Positions 1-9,457 of a DNA stretch of 64,000 nt are shown in pieces. The position numbers were made by a program, and so were the translations under genes. Each line of letters begins with the position of its first letter. Position 1 is the stretch's first letter. Below the pieces are notes generated by a model, which ran no database searches, was not told the origin of the DNA, and saw nothing but the letters and a program-made list of their open reading frames with translations. Location of the stretch: positions 124,001-188,000 of the forward strand of contig NZ_AP023033.1 in NCBI RefSeq assembly GCF_019670125.1, in the 5' to 3' direction. Source of the stretch: Agarivorans aestuarii (GTDB taxonomy: Bacteria; Pseudomonadota; Gammaproteobacteria; Enterobacterales; Celerinatantimonadaceae).

Positions 1-204
1 CAACCGGCGCAGATGCACCTCTCTGGTAATGCCTTGTTTATGGACTATGTGCTCACTTTGCAATATAAAGGCAAACCGCTAGATGTTGCGGTTGAAGACA
101 AAATGTATTTAGTGAATCCAAATACCATTGTGAACGAGTCAGTGATGCGAAAGTTTGGATTTAAAGTGGGCTCGGTAAGCCTAGTGATTCAAAAGCAGTC
201 TTAG
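1..204 (+). CDS. DUF3833 family protein, C-terminal part
   Basis: The reading frame is open from the first base of the window and ends at a TAG at 202-204, so only the last 67 or so residues are present. They resemble the end of DUF3833 proteins: a beta-rich stretch followed by a segment of the type D-x-M-Y-L-V-N, then N-E-S-V-M-R-K-F-G and a closing V-S-L-V-I-Q-K. In Vibrio and relatives DUF3833 lipoproteins are encoded in the RpoE/ChrR photo-oxidative stress cluster, often beside a short-chain reductase. The function is unknown. The family call is from memory of the C-terminal pattern. Confidence 0.65.
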   Translation, partial: QPAQMHLSGNALFMDYVLTLQYKGKPLDVAVEDKMYLVNPNTIVNESVMRKFGFKVGSVSLVIQKQS

Positions 205-307
205 TTTGCCTTCACACAAACGTAAGCTAAACAACGCCTCAGCTGTTAAAGCCAGGCAAACTGGGCTAGGTATGTAGTAAGCAATTTAAATATTAAGAGA
301 GAGCTCT

Positions 308-733
308 ATGAGCAATGTGTCTAAAACCAATGTTTCTAACTTAGCGCCACTGGCCAATAGTTTTAAGTTAGATCCCGCGCTAATTACTATCACCAACTTA
401 CGTTTACGGACTTATATTGGTTTTAACGAAGAAGAGCTCAGTAAGCAGCAAGATGTAGTCATTAATGCTGAAATTCGCTACCAAGCGACTCAAGCTTGTG
501 AAGCCGATAGTGAAGATTTAGCACTCAATTACAAAGTAATTACCAAGGCGATGATTGCTCATGTAGAGCAAGGTCATTTTCGCTTACTGGAAAAATTGTG
601 TGCAGACTTGCTAACCCTAGCTATGGATGAGCCGCGGGTGATTAATGCCAGCATTACCGTAGATAAACCCCATGCCTTGCGATTTGCTGACTCGGTATCG
701 GTGACCTTATCGGGCTCGCGTAATGCCGAGTAA
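308..733 (+). CDS. folX: Dihydroneopterin triphosphate 2'-epimerase
   Basis: The 141-aa protein matches E. coli FolX along its length: N-L-R-L-R-T-Y-I-G near residue 32, the QDVVINAEI strand, ALNYKVITKAMI, FRLLEKL and the closing HALRFADSVSVTL. FolX epimerises 7,8-dihydroneopterin triphosphate to dihydromonapterin triphosphate in the cytoplasm. The N-terminus is about 18 residues longer than in E. coli. The ATG at 308 follows a purine-rich AGAGAG. The gene overlaps folM by 11 bases, so the two are probably translationally coupled, and folE follows. FolX and the aldolase FolB are related, but the ALNYKxxTK and ADSVSxTL signatures favour FolX. Confidence 0.9.
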   Translation: MSNVSKTNVSNLAPLANSFKLDPALITITNLRLRTYIGFNEEELSKQQDVVINAEIRYQATQACEADSEDLALNYKVITKAMIAHVEQGHFRLLEKLCADLLTLAMDEPRVINASITVDKPHALRFADSVSVTLSGSRNAE

Positions 734-1457
734 ATCAGCCAAAAGCAGCGCTCCGGTATTAATTACCGGAGGTACTCAGCGTTTAGGTTTGGCGATTGCC
801 GAAGACTTATTACAGCAAGGTTATCCGGTGATTGTGACTTACCGTCGCGACAAACCAGCGGTACAGGCCTTACGCGACAAAGGCGCAGATTGCGTGAAAG
901 CCGATTTTAGTGATGAGCAGAGCATTAGCCAGTTTATTGGCTATGTTTTAGCCAACTACCAAGCATTGCGAGCGCTGATTCACAATGCTTCACAGTGGCT
1001 AAATAACATGGCTCTAGATAATCAACATCAGCTGATGCAAACGATGTGGAGTGTGCATGTGAGCGCGCCTTATCAGCTTAATCTGGCCTTTGAAGAGTTA
1101 TTAAAGAACCAAGCAGAGCAGCCAGCTGGCGACATTATTCATATGACCGATTATGTCGCAGAAAAAGGCAGCAGCAAGCACATTGCTTATGCCGCCAGCA
1201 AAGCGGCTTTGGCTAATTTAACCCATTCTTTTGCTGCTAAACTTGCACCAGCGGTAAAAGTGAATAGTATTGCGCCCTCGTTGCTAATGTTTAACCAAGA
1301 TGATCAGCCTGAATATCGGGCCAAAGCCTTGGCTAAATCTTTAATGGGGCTTGAGCCGGGAGCGGGTGAAGCAGTAGCCGCAGTGAACTACTTGCTGGCT
1401 AGTCAATACATAACCGGTCGTACCATCGGCTTAGACGGTGGGCGCCATCTGGTCTAG
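723..1457 (+). CDS. folM: Dihydromonapterin reductase (short-chain dehydrogenase)
   Basis: This 244-aa SDR enzyme carries the nucleotide-binding TGGTQRLG at residues 15-22, a Y156-x3-K160 catalytic pair, and an SDR C-terminus ending LDGGRHLV as in E. coli FolM (LDGGRHLR). The HNAS and ASKAALANLTHSFA segments also match FolM. It reduces dihydromonapterin to tetrahydromonapterin with NADPH and has weak dihydrofolate reductase activity. Its ATG lies inside the last codons of folX in another frame, giving an 11-base overlap. The folX-folM-folE order gives a self-contained tetrahydromonapterin route. Confidence 0.9.
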   Translation: MPSKSAKSSAPVLITGGTQRLGLAIAEDLLQQGYPVIVTYRRDKPAVQALRDKGADCVKADFSDEQSISQFIGYVLANYQALRALIHNASQWLNNMALDNQHQLMQTMWSVHVSAPYQLNLAFEELLKNQAEQPAGDIIHMTDYVAEKGSSKHIAYAASKAALANLTHSFAAKLAPAVKVNSIAPSLLMFNQDDQPEYRAKALAKSLMGLEPGAGEAVAAVNYLLASQYITGRTIGLDGGRHLV

Positions 1458-1521
1458 GGTTAATAGTGTTGTTAACTAAACCGTAGCGGGTGAACCAAGA
1501 AACTATCTAAAGGAAGTGATT

Positions 1522-2202
1522 ATGAAAGTAGCGTTAGCTGAAAAACAATTTAGAAAAGACGCTTGCTTGTCACCAGAGGCAATTCAAGTACGCCAAGCGT
1601 TGATTGAGAAAGGGATTGAAACCCCCTTAGTGGATAATCAATTAAGCAATGAGCAGAAGTACAATAAAATTAAAGCCTCTTTGACTGATGTAGTGGCTAC
1701 CTTGGGTTTAGATTTAAGCGACGATAGCTTGGCCGAAACCCCGCACCGTATTGCAAAAATGTTTGTCGATGAAGTGTTCTCGGGCTTAGATTATTCGCGT
1801 TTCCCGAAAATAAGCATCATTGAAAATAAAATGGCAGTAGAGGAGATGGTTAAGATTTCAGATATTGCCTTCACTAGTACCTGTGAGCACCATTTTGTGA
1901 CCATTGATGGCTTAGCTAAAGTGGCTTACATCCCCAAAGATAACATTATTGGTTTATCTAAAATTAACCGCATAGTGAGGTTCTTTGCGCAGCGGCCACA
2001 GGTGCAAGAGCGATTAACTCAGCAAATCTTGGTCGCCTTGCAAAGCCTGCTAGGTACTGACGACGTAGCCGTTACTATGGATGCCACTCATTTTTGCGTA
2101 AAAGCACGAGGAGTTATGGATGCGAGCTCAAGCACCCAAACATCGGCTTATGGTGGCAAATTCAAATCGAGTAAGTCTGCTCGCAGAGAGTTTCTAGGTT
2201 AA
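1522..2202 (+). CDS. folE: GTP cyclohydrolase I
   Basis: The 226-aa protein matches E. coli FolE from [19 protein letters not shown] onward. Zinc and active-site residues are visible: C121-E-H123-H124 and, in [10 protein letters not shown]190 and C192. It converts GTP to 7,8-dihydroneopterin triphosphate, the substrate of FolX. I chose the ATG at 1522 because AGGAAG lies just upstream. An in-frame GTG at 1516 falls inside that Shine-Dalgarno and is unlikely. A strong hairpin follows the stop and is shared with the convergent rhlE gene. Confidence 0.95.
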   Translation: MKVALAEKQFRKDACLSPEAIQVRQALIEKGIETPLVDNQLSNEQKYNKIKASLTDVVATLGLDLSDDSLAETPHRIAKMFVDEVFSGLDYSRFPKISIIENKMAVEEMVKISDIAFTSTCEHHFVTIDGLAKVAYIPKDNIIGLSKINRIVRFFAQRPQVQERLTQQILVALQSLLGTDDVAVTMDATHFCVKARGVMDASSSTQTSAYGGKFKSSKSARREFLG

Positions 2203-2206
2203 TTAA

Positions 2207-2229
2207 AAGCCCAGCATGTAGCTGGGCTT
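2207..2229. terminator. Bidirectional terminator between folE and rhlE
   Basis: A perfect 9-bp inverted repeat, AAGCCCAGC at 2207-2215 and GCTGGGCTT at 2221-2229, has an ATGTA loop. A-rich DNA lies on the left and TTCTT on the right. It sits between two convergent genes and can serve both. Confidence 0.8.
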
Positions 2230-2238
2230 CTTGATTGC

Positions 2239-3591
2239 TTATTTGTTACCAGACGATGCGGGTTTAGGTTTCGCGAAACGGCGGCTGGTTTTATTGGTTC
2301 CACCTTCGGTATGGCGACGATTTTTACCCACCGGTTTATTGCCCCGTGAGTTTTCGCTCGAGCGTTGACCATCGCGATGCCCGTTGCGGTGCTGTTTTGG
2401 TTTCTTCGGCTTTTTCGGTTTAATTGGCTTACCACTTAACGTGGTTGCTGGCAAAAGCGTTGCAGGCTCAAACCCTTCCATTTCCTTACGTTCTAAAAGC
2501 TTGCCAGTTAAGTGTTCAATACCGCTTAAATCAGCAATTTCATCGGCACAAACTAATGAAATGGCCTGGCCAGTAGAGCCTGCGCGACCGGTTCGGCCGA
2601 TGCGGTGAACATAGTCTTCAGCTACGTTAGGTAAATCAAAGTTAACCACTTGTGGTAGTTGATCAATATCTAAACCACGCGCTGCGATGTCGGTGGCCAC
2701 TAGTACGCGTACTTCACCACTTTTAAAATTTGCCAGTGCGCGGGTTCGAGCGCCTTGGCTTTTATTACCATGGATAGCCGCCGCAGTAATTTGACTATGT
2801 TCGAGGTGTTTAGCCAAACGGTTGGCACCGTGCTTGGTGCGGCTAAATACCAATACTTGCTGCCACTTATTGTCATGAATAAGGCGGGTTAATAAGGCAG
2901 ATTTTTTTGATTTATCGACCGGTACAATCCATTGGTCTACTGTAGGTGCGGCAGCGTTGGGTGGTGTAACGGAGACTTCTACAGGGTTATTCACTAAGCT
3001 TTTAGCTAATGTGCGGATCTCGTTAGAGAAAGTGGCCGAGAACATCAAGGTTTGACGCTGTTTTGGCAGCAAAGCCAAAATCTTTTTAATGTCGTGGATA
3101 AAGCCCATGTCTAACATGCGGTCGGCTTCGTCAAATACAATCACTTCTAACTGCTGAAAGCGAAAGGCATTTTGCTGGTAGAGATCTAGCAAGCGACCAG
3201 GTGTTGCCACTAATACATCTGCGCCGCGACGCAGCTTTTGCATTTGCGGATTAATTTTCACCCCACCAAATACCACGGTAGAGCTAAGCGCCATGTTTTT
3301 ACCGTAGGTAGTTACGCTTTCACCCACTTGAGCCGCTAACTCACGGGTTGGGGTAAGCACTAAGGCGCGTACTTGGTTGGCGCGCACTTTTGGCCCCCTA
3401 CTTAGCAACTCTAGCAGTGGCAAGGTAAAGCCGGCGGTTTTACCGGTGCCGGTTTGCGCGGCGGCCATGATGTCTTTGCCTTCTAGAATCACAGGAATGG
3501 CTTTGGCTTGAATAGGTGAGGGCGTGTCGTAACCTTGTGCTGCTACGGCGTCTAATAAAGGTTTAGATAAACCCAGGGAGTCAAAGCTCAT
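2239..3591 (-). CDS. rhlE: DEAD-box ATP-dependent RNA helicase RhlE-like
   Basis: The 450-aa protein has the full DEAD-box set: Q-motif around residues 22-30 ([11 protein letters not shown]), Walker A AQTGTGKT at 45-52, PTREL at 81-85, DEAD at 154-157, SAT at 185-187, and ARGLD and [10 protein letters not shown] in the second RecA domain. The last 60 residues are a Lys/Arg-rich low-complexity tail that probably binds RNA. The opening [16 protein letters not shown] and the basic tail are typical of RhlE, which acts in rRNA maturation and cold growth. It is transcribed towards folE and away from the RidA-like gene. Confidence 0.85.
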   Translation of the reverse strand: MSFDSLGLSKPLLDAVAAQGYDTPSPIQAKAIPVILEGKDIMAAAQTGTGKTAGFTLPLLELLSRGPKVRANQVRALVLTPTRELAAQVGESVTTYGKNMALSSTVVFGGVKINPQMQKLRRGADVLVATPGRLLDLYQQNAFRFQQLEVIVFDEADRMLDMGFIHDIKKILALLPKQRQTLMFSATFSNEIRTLAKSLVNNPVEVSVTPPNAAAPTVDQWIVPVDKSKKSALLTRLIHDNKWQQVLVFSRTKHGANRLAKHLEHSQITAAAIHGNKSQGARTRALANFKSGEVRVLVATDIAARGLDIDQLPQVVNFDLPNVAEDYVHRIGRTGRAGSTGQAISLVCADEIADLSGIEHLTGKLLERKEMEGFEPATLLPATTLSGKPIKPKKPKKPKQHRNGHRDGQRSSENSRGNKPVGKNRRHTEGGTNKTSRRFAKPKPASSGNK

Positions 3592-3757
3592 AGTTGGTCT
3601 CTTGTGATAATAAGTATGGCCGCTAAGTGGCGGGCGTGCAGCTTACAGTAAGTTAGGGTTAAGCGCCAATATTGAGCTAGCAAAAGCGGGCTGCTGAAAT
3701 CGTGCTAGTCTGAAGGCAATAACGGGTATTAACGATATTTCGTCTGGGAGTCACTTA

Positions 3758-4219
3758 ATGAGTATAGCCGAGCGTTTGCTAGAGCTAGGAATTAGTTTAC
3801 CTAAACCAACAGGCCCAGCTGCCAGTTATAGTAATTGTGTACAAACAGGCAATTTACTTTATGTCTCGGGGAAGGGGCCGGTTGCCGGTTTACAGGAGCC
3901 GCCAAAGGGTAAAATTGGCAGAGAGTTTACTCACCAGCAAGGGGCGCAGTTTGCCCGTTTGGCTGGCTTAGATATTTTAGCGGCAGTGCAGCTACATCTA
4001 GGTTCATTAGATAGAGTAAGCCAAGTTGTGAAGTTACAGGGTTTTATCAATGCCACCGAGCAATTTGAGCAACACCCAGCTGTGCTAGATGGCTGCTCTA
4101 AATTGATGGTGGAAGTATTTGGTGACAAGGGCTTACATGCCCGCTCTGTGTTTGGTGCTATGTCACTGCGCGCCAATTTGCCGCTGGTGATTGATTCTAT
4201 TTTCGAGGTGAGTGAATAA
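3758..4219 (+). CDS. RidA/YjgF family protein (YjgF-like_1 group)
   Basis: This 153-aa protein has the Rid fold pattern: GNLLYVSGKGP, a central VVKLQGFINATEQFEQHPAVLDGCS and the end stretch HARSVFGAMSLRANLPLVIDSIFEV. The length and the R-S-V-F-G-A signature fit the larger YjgF-like_1 subgroup rather than canonical RidA (about 128 aa). Rid proteins hydrolyse reactive enamine/imine intermediates, but substrate use in this subgroup is not established. The stop overlaps the next gene by one base (TAATG), so the two genes form an operon. Confidence 0.8.
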   Translation: MSIAERLLELGISLPKPTGPAASYSNCVQTGNLLYVSGKGPVAGLQEPPKGKIGREFTHQQGAQFARLAGLDILAAVQLHLGSLDRVSQVVKLQGFINATEQFEQHPAVLDGCSKLMVEVFGDKGLHARSVFGAMSLRANLPLVIDSIFEVSE

Positions 4220-4548
4220 TGGCTTACGATTTGGAATTGGCTGAAAAAATTCGCCAAGCGCTAGCCAGCCAAGTTGAGTTTAGTGAACGTAAGATGTTTG
4301 GTGGCTTGTGCTTTATGGTGGCTGGCCACATGTGTTGTGGCATTGTTGATAAGCAACTCATGGCGCGGGTTGGACCAAATCAATATCAAGACTGCTTACG
4401 CTTAGAATTTGCTTCCGAAATGACCTTTACTGGAAAACCAATGAAAGGAATGATCTATGTATCGCTAGAGGGTTTATTTGAGCCTAAGCAACGTGAGCAG
4501 TGGTTGCAATATTGCTTTAATTTTGTGCACAGTTTGCCGCCAAAGTAA
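4219..4548 (+). CDS. TfoX N-terminal domain protein
   Basis: The 109-aa protein consists of a TfoX_N domain only, with RKMFGGLCFMVAGHMCCGI near residues 24-42 and MTFTGKPMKGMIYVS later. TfoX_N domains occur in competence regulators (TfoX/Sxy) and, as stand-alone proteins like this, in proteins of unknown role. The C-terminal TfoX helical domain is missing, so I do not call it the competence regulator. It is translationally coupled to the RidA-like gene by a TAATG overlap. Confidence 0.75.
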   Translation: MAYDLELAEKIRQALASQVEFSERKMFGGLCFMVAGHMCCGIVDKQLMARVGPNQYQDCLRLEFASEMTFTGKPMKGMIYVSLEGLFEPKQREQWLQYCFNFVHSLPPK

Positions 4549-4582
4549 TCTTATTCCACGCAATTTAGTTACCAGAGATGAT

Positions 4583-5131
4583 ATGCAACAGTTCCCAATA
4601 AAAGCTAAAGATGGCCAAGAATTTTTGCTCAGGCTGCTCAATCAGCAAGATGCAGCGGCATTAGGGGCGTTTTTTGTGGCCTTAAGTGAAGCCAGCCGCA
4701 GCCGCTTTGGACCTCATCCTTTGAGCAGTGAGTATGCTCTGCATTTGAGTGAAGCGCTTGCCGATGACAGCGCGCAGCGTTGGGTGATTGCTGATGGTGC
4801 CGCAATTGTCGGCTATTTCATCTTTGAGCAGAAAATTTTAGAGCCGGAATACCAGCGCTATTATGTGCAGGGAGTTAGCTTACAAGCTGAACTTGATGTC
4901 ATACTTGCCCCCTGCATTGCCGATGACTATCAAAACGCTGGGCTTGCCATGGCGGCGATGCAACCCTTGATGGTTGAGTTTAAGCGGCAAGGCGCTCGTA
5001 GCTTAGTATTGATGGGGGGAACTCAGCAGAGTAATCATCGCGCGCGACATTTTTATCAACGTTGCGGCTTTGTTGAATATGGCGGTTTTCAAACCGATGT
5101 GTATAACATTGATATGCGCCTTATCTTGTAA
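4583..5131 (+). CDS. GNAT family N-acetyltransferase
   Basis: The 182-aa protein begins MQQFPIKAKDGQEF and ends with a GNAT acceptor region (RARHFYQRCGFVEYGGF). The central part has a long insert before the acetyl-CoA region, and the usual QxxGxG loop is degenerate (DDYQNAGLAMAAMQPL). The frame is open further upstream, but that part overlaps the TfoX-N gene, so I chose the ATG at 4583. The substrate cannot be inferred. Confidence 0.7.
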   Translation: MQQFPIKAKDGQEFLLRLLNQQDAAALGAFFVALSEASRSRFGPHPLSSEYALHLSEALADDSAQRWVIADGAAIVGYFIFEQKILEPEYQRYYVQGVSLQAELDVILAPCIADDYQNAGLAMAAMQPLMVEFKRQGARSLVLMGGTQQSNHRARHFYQRCGFVEYGGFQTDVYNIDMRLIL

Positions 5132-5183
5132 TTAGCAGCCACTTGGGCATAGTAGCGGCATTATTGTTTGAAGAGAGAATGCC

Positions 5184-5639
5184 ATGAAAATTTGGGTTGA
5201 TGCCGACGCCTGTCCAGTGGTGATTAAAGAGATTTTGTTCCGTGCCGCCGAACGAACCCAAATACCGCTTACGTTAGTGGCCAATCAATATATAAAAACA
5301 CCACCTTCTAAGGTGATTAGTAGTCTGCAAGTTAGCGCGGGTTTTGATGTGGCCGATAATGAGATTGTTGCGCGGGTAGCTGCTGGCGACTTAGTGATTA
5401 CCTCGGATATTCCTCTAGCCGATGAAGTGATTACCAAGCAGGCTCAAGCATTAAGCCCAAGAGGCGAGTTATATACTAAAAGTAATATTAAGTCGCGACT
5501 CAACATGCGTGATTTCATGGATACTATGCGCTCTAGTGGGGTGCATGCTGGCGGCCCTGCAGCGCTAAGCCAAGCCGACCGCAAAGCCTTTGCCAGCCAT
5601 TTAGATTCTATTCTCGCCAAACACCAGTCAGCTAAATAA
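5184..5639 (+). CDS. yaiI: UPF0178 / DUF188 protein YaiI
   Basis: The 151-aa protein is close to E. coli Yai[23 protein letters not shown] at the start, [35 protein letters not shown] and [14 protein letters not shown]. The conserved aspartates suggest a PIN/NYN-like nuclease fold, but no biochemical function is established. GAGAGAATGCC precedes the ATG at 5184. A strong hairpin follows the gene. Confidence 0.9.
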   Translation: MKIWVDADACPVVIKEILFRAAERTQIPLTLVANQYIKTPPSKVISSLQVSAGFDVADNEIVARVAAGDLVITSDIPLADEVITKQAQALSPRGELYTKSNIKSRLNMRDFMDTMRSSGVHAGGPAALSQADRKAFASHLDSILAKHQSAK

Positions 5640-5660
5640 GCCCGCTAATCGAGAAAATAA

Positions 5661-5688
5661 AAAAGCTTAAGCAAAGGCTTAAGCTTTT
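5661..5688. terminator. Bidirectional terminator between yaiI and the chemoreceptor gene
   Basis: A perfect 12-bp stem, AAAAGCTTAAGC at 5661-5672 and its complement at 5677-5688, has an AAAG loop. The A and T runs at the stem ends give a U-tract on both strands, and the flanking genes converge. Confidence 0.85.
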
Positions 5689-5707
5689 GAGTCGTGTAGC
5701 TAATAGC

Positions 5708-7186
5708 TTAATACTTAAAGCGGTTTACTTGAGTCACCATCTGATGGCCCACTTCTAATAAATCTTCGGTGGCTTGTTGCAGTTGTTTGCTGTCTTCACT
5801 GAGTGATTGCGCGCCAAGGCTCAAGGATTCCATATCAGCGGTAACCGCGCTAGTAACATTAGATTGCTCTTCACTGGCGCTAGCTATCATGGTGATCATG
5901 TCATTTACCGAGTTCATTTCTTGGTTAATTTGTACTAGAGATTCGCCAGTGCCTTCGGCAGATGAGATAGTTTGACTGACCATTTCTTTACCCGCTTGGG
6001 TAGCTTGGTAAGAAGTCTCGGCTTGGCTTTGTAAATCACCAATAATCGACTCAATTTCAGAGGTCGATTCGTGAGTTTTACTGGCGAGAGCACGTACTTC
6101 GTCGGCAACTACCGCAAACCCTCTGCCAGACTCACCCGCACGGGCCGCTTCAATGGCGGCATTTAAGGCCAGTAAGTTAGTTTGCTCGGCAATGCCTTTA
6201 ATCACATCTAATACGCTGCCAATGTTGTCACTTACTTGCTTGAGGCTGGTAACTTCATCGGCGGTGCGATCAAGGTTTTTCACTAGCTCGCTCACCTGTG
6301 CAATGTTGTCATCAATGGCTTTATGCCCATCCATGGATAATTGGTAAGCTTGCTGGGTGCGAGAAGCGGTGTTCTCCGCATTGCCAGCGATTTCTTTGGT
6401 GGCGATGCCTAGCTGTTGCAAGTTGGTTAATGAGGTAGACGTTAGCTCTGTTTGCTCAAAGGTGTTGGCAGTGTTCTTGTCGTTAATTACCCGCACGCTC
6501 TCAGATACTAGTTCTAGCTGAGTTGCGGCCTCTGCCATATCTTGAACAATACTTTGTACGGTTTCGATAAAGCTATTGAAGTTGTGGCCAAGTTGGCCAA
6601 TTTCATCTTCACTGGTTACGGGAATGCGCGCGGTTAAATCTCCATCACCTTGAGCGATGCCCGCCAGTACGCTATTCACGTTAGCGAGTGGCGCAATAAT
6701 TACTTTACGTAGCGCCAGAATAAGCAGTACGATAATTAGTGCAGTCATCAGCACAATGGTAAGGACGTCTTCGCTTAACTCACTGCTCAGGGCACTGTTT
6801 ATCGCCTGTTTGGTGACGCCAATTTCGATGGTGCCAAGTGGTTTACCATCCCAATCTAGTTCAATGCTAATGGTTTCATCTGGGCTAAAACCAGAGTCGT
6901 GATTTTCAGCCATTAGCTTGCCACGCTGATCACTCACTTTAATGCCTGCAATCATCGGTTCATCGATAAAGGCATCAATGGTGGCTTTTATCACGTCGAG
7001 GTCATAAACAAACACCGGCTCTTTTAGAATGATGCTCATTTGTTTGGTGAGGGCCACCTTGTCGTTCTCATATTGCTGGTTTAACGAAGCGCTGCTAAGC
7101 CAATACAATGCGCTGATGACAATGACCCCAGATACAAGAATAACAATAACAAGTAGGGAGGCGAGTTTTGCGGTAATTGTTTTCAT
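5708..7186 (-). CDS. Methyl-accepting chemotaxis protein
   Basis: This 492-aa membrane chemoreceptor has TM1 at about residues 7-30, a periplasmic sensor of roughly 110 residues, TM2 at about 139-160, a HAMP segment (ending [15 protein letters not shown]) and a cytoplasmic signalling domain with the canonical hairpin ([19 protein letters not shown]). It should signal through CheW/CheA. The start at 7186 is chosen because the upstream extension overlaps the preceding gene and has no signal or TM. Only 4 bases separate it from the stop of the binding-protein gene, so the two are co-transcribed. This suggests that the binding protein presents ligand to the receptor. The periplasmic part looks Cache/PAS-like, but I cannot name a subfamily. 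Confidence 0.9.
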   Translation of the reverse strand: MKTITAKLASLLVIVILVSGVIVISALYWLSSASLNQQYENDKVALTKQMSIILKEPVFVYDLDVIKATIDAFIDEPMIAGIKVSDQRGKLMAENHDSGFSPDETISIELDWDGKPLGTIEIGVTKQAINSALSSELSEDVLTIVLMTALIIVLLILALRKVIIAPLANVNSVLAGIAQGDGDLTARIPVTSEDEIGQLGHNFNSFIETVQSIVQDMAEAATQLELVSESVRVINDKNTANTFEQTELTSTSLTNLQQLGIATKEIAGNAENTASRTQQAYQLSMDGHKAIDDNIAQVSELVKNLDRTADEVTSLKQVSDNIGSVLDVIKGIAEQTNLLALNAAIEAARAGESGRGFAVVADEVRALASKTHESTSEIESIIGDLQSQAETSYQATQAGKEMVSQTISSAEGTGESLVQINQEMNSVNDMITMIASASEEQSNVTSAVTADMESLSLGAQSLSEDSKQLQQATEDLLEVGHQMVTQVNRFKY

Positions 7187-7190
7187 ATAA

Positions 7191-8036
7191 TTATTGTCCA
7201 GCCAGTGGGTCAAACCAAAACTTCTGCGGAATGGCATTCACTTTATCGGTAAGGTAGGGGTTTTCTAAATCAAAAATGGTGCGTTTTTCTAGTTTGCCTA
7301 GCTCCAAGGCATTCTTCACATCTGGGTCGTTAAGGAACATTTTTTGATAACTGCCATCTTCAAACATTTGATAAAGAATATCGTTGAGGTGTTTGGCTAA
7401 GCTTTGATTGTCTTTTTTTACAAAAAAGAAAAACGGCATTTTGTAGCGCAGCATGACATAGCTATCTACTGTGAGATTATATTTTGCTTCGCGCTTCACT
7501 TCGCTCCACGGCTCGAAAATACCGCGCGGAAAGTAATCACAACGATCTGCTTCTAGCATCGCAAAAATATTGCCATAGCCTAAACTTTTAGCCACTTTAA
7601 TACCGTTAGCTTCAAGAATGGCCGTATCGGCCCACAACTTACCTTGGCAAGGAATATACTGGCGCATTTGTGCAAAGCTGGTCACTTGCTTGAAGGTGTC
7701 ACTTTTACCTTGCTCAACAATGCCTAGGCGCATGCCTAAGGTGCCACGATAGAGGGGGAAGTAAACCGCATTTTGTTGTTGCTCGCGGTCGGCTGAGGTA
7801 GCTGTCCAAAATAGATCCAGTACTCCATCATTTAAATCGGCAACGGTTTTAGCAAAGGAGATTTCCCCAGCATCGCCATAGGGGTAACCCACCGAGTCAT
7901 AAATATTGCTGCGTTTTACTATTTCTTTAGCTAGAACAAACGGCAGCGTTTCTGCATTGGGTGAGCCCGGGATGTTTAAGGTTTTGGCAGAACATATTGA
8001 TGATAAAAATATCACCAAAAAGAGAATCTTTTGCAT
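7191..8036 (-). CDS. Periplasmic substrate-binding protein (SBP_bac_3-like)
   Basis: The 281-aa protein starts with a signal peptide ([17 protein letters not shown], cleavage near residue 17) and then a bilobed binding-protein pattern: [70 protein letters not shown]. No permease or ATPase gene is nearby, and the next gene in the operon is a chemoreceptor. A sensory role is therefore more likely than transport. The ligand is not predictable from the sequence. Confidence 0.75.
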   Translation of the reverse strand: MQKILFLVIFLSSICSAKTLNIPGSPNAETLPFVLAKEIVKRSNIYDSVGYPYGDAGEISFAKTVADLNDGVLDLFWTATSADREQQQNAVYFPLYRGTLGMRLGIVEQGKSDTFKQVTSFAQMRQYIPCQGKLWADTAILEANGIKVAKSLGYGNIFAMLEADRCDYFPRGIFEPWSEVKREAKYNLTVDSYVMLRYKMPFFFFVKKDNQSLAKHLNDILYQMFEDGSYQKMFLNDPDVKNALELGKLEKRTIFDLENPYLTDKVNAIPQKFWFDPLAGQ

Positions 8037-8224
8037 ATAGCCTCCATGCTTTTGTATAGCTTAGATAGGGGTTCGGGTGAGGTATACGATAAGCTTTTAA
8101 AGTGTGACTCAGATCTAATTTATAATTCTTTGATGACTATTTGTTGAGCAATGTAACAAGAATTAATCATTGCTTGTTAACTTAGTAAGTGATTGAAGAT
8201 TTTAGTGATTATTGAGGTAAGTAA

Positions 8225-8797
8225 ATGGGCAAGCAATTTAGTGCAATGATTCCACCGCACATCGAGTTTATCGCAGAGCAAAAAATGTTTTTTGTAGCAA
8301 CCGCTGCGGCCGAGGGAAAAGTGAATTTGTCACCAAAGGGCATGGACTCATTTCGAGTGCTTAATCAGCAGCAAGTGGTTTGGCTCAACTTAACCGGCAG
8401 TGGCAACGAAACCGCTGCACATCTAAAACAAAACTCACGTATGACCATTATGTTTTGTGCTTTTGAAGGCAAACCGGTCATTTTACGATTATATGGTCAA
8501 GCCAAAGCCATTCACCGTGGCGATGCAGAGTGGCAGCAATACATTGAGTTATTTTCCGAGCAACAAGGCGCAAGGCAATTGTATTTGCTAGATATTGATA
8601 TGGTGCAAAGCTCCTGCGGTATGTCGGTTCCCCTGTATGACTTTGTGTCACAGCGCGATGATTTGGCTAACTGGGCCAGCAAACAAGGGGAGCAGGGTAT
8701 CCATCAATATTGGGCTAAGAAAAATCAACATAGCTTAGATGGTGTTGCTACCGATATCTTGAGTCTGTCTGGACTCGCGCAGGAAGCTGAAAATTAG
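8225..8797 (+). CDS. Pyridoxamine 5'-phosphate oxidase-fold (PPOX) family protein
   Basis: The 190-aa protein begins with a split-barrel flavin-binding pattern: F-F-V-A-T-A-A, GKVNLSPKGMDSFRVL, VVWLNLTGSGNETAAHL, RMTIMFCAFEGKPVILRLYGQA. This matches the PPOX-class FMN-binding proteins of about 180-210 aa annotated as pyridoxamine 5'-phosphate oxidase family. Such proteins may bind FMN or F420 and are mostly uncharacterised. It stands alone, followed by the convergent MarR-type gene. Confidence 0.8.
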   Translation: MGKQFSAMIPPHIEFIAEQKMFFVATAAAEGKVNLSPKGMDSFRVLNQQQVVWLNLTGSGNETAAHLKQNSRMTIMFCAFEGKPVILRLYGQAKAIHRGDAEWQQYIELFSEQQGARQLYLLDIDMVQSSCGMSVPLYDFVSQRDDLANWASKQGEQGIHQYWAKKNQHSLDGVATDILSLSGLAQEAEN

Positions 8798-8820
8798 TTT
8801 GAGCTATAACTATTTTCTAA

Positions 8821-9312
8821 TTACTTATTTAGATCTTTATGTGGCGCATTAATGTCTAAAAGTGGTGAGGCGTCGATAGATTGGGCGTCCATCATGGATG
8901 CAATATGCTGCAAAGAGGACAAAATTTGCGTTTTTTCCCAGTCTTGTAAGCTTTCAAAACGTTGAATAAATTCTTCATGTAGTAGTGGCGGTACTGTTGT
9001 GAGAATACCAATACCTTGCTCGGTGAGCCGCGGGTTAACAATACGTCGATCGCTTGCGCTGCGAATTCGCTCAATCAATTGGCGCTCTTCTAAACGATTC
9101 AAAATAGTCGTAACCGTAGCCTGGCTTAGTGATACCTCATCAGAGAGGTGCTTCACTGTTACGGTTCCTAAATCTTGTATTGCCCTTAATACCATAACTT
9201 GCGGAATGGTTAATCCACAGGCTTTCACAATCCGTTTAGATTGTAGATCGGTGGCGCGAATAATTTTTCGCAAAGAAATGAGAACGTCTTGCCAGTAAGC
9301 AGGTTTTTGCAT
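8821..9312 (-). CDS. cosR: MarR-family regulator, CosR/EctR type
   Basis: The 163-aa winged-helix protein contains KIIRATDLQSKRIVKACGLT, VSLSQATVTTILNRLEERQLIER (recognition helix and wing) and an end section with the DASPLLDI motif typical of EctR/CosR proteins. CosR represses compatible-solute genes at low salt in Vibrio. The gene is divergent from proX-proW-proV, which is the expected target. The start at 9312 (MQKPAYWQDV) is chosen because the longer frame adds 22 residues that run into the promoter region. The symbol rests on similarity and context. Confidence 0.75.
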   Translation of the reverse strand: MQKPAYWQDVLISLRKIIRATDLQSKRIVKACGLTIPQVMVLRAIQDLGTVTVKHLSDEVSLSQATVTTILNRLEERQLIERIRSASDRRIVNPRLTEQGIGILTTVPPLLHEEFIQRFESLQDWEKTQILSSLQHIASMMDAQSIDASPLLDINAPHKDLNK

Positions 9313-9344
9313 GAGTGGTAGCGGGCCAAATTGGTTTTTTCTGG

Positions 9345-9359
9345 AGTATATCCCATACT
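9345..9359. promoter_or_regulatory. Candidate operator in the cosR/proX divergent region
   Basis: AGTAT at 9345-9349 and ATACT at 9355-9359 form an inverted repeat with a 5-base spacer, and the palindrome GTATAC follows at 9371-9376. They lie in the 145 bases between the divergent regulator and proX and just upstream of the predicted proX -35. This is where a dimeric MarR-type repressor would be expected to bind. No footprint consensus is claimed. Confidence 0.35.
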
Positions 9360-9388
9360 TAAGGCGCAGGGTATACACAGCAGTTAAT

Positions 9389-9417
9389 TTGAACTCTAAT
9401 TATTTGAAGTGTATGAT
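9389..9417 (+). promoter_or_regulatory. Predicted sigma-70 promoter of proXWV
   Basis: TTGAAC at 9389-9394, a 17-base spacer and TATGAT at 9412-9417 form a near-consensus promoter. It predicts a start near 9424 and a leader of about 34 bases before the proX ATG at 9458. Confidence 0.6.
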
Positions 9418-9457
9418 TCTAGGCGCTAAGAAAGCACTCAAAGGGAAGGATAGGGAT

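Noticed and set aside
2199-2435. Open frame overlapping rhlE on the same strand
   Set aside because: It lies in another frame inside the basic tail of the helicase and the Lys/Arg-rich composition explains it. No independent support.
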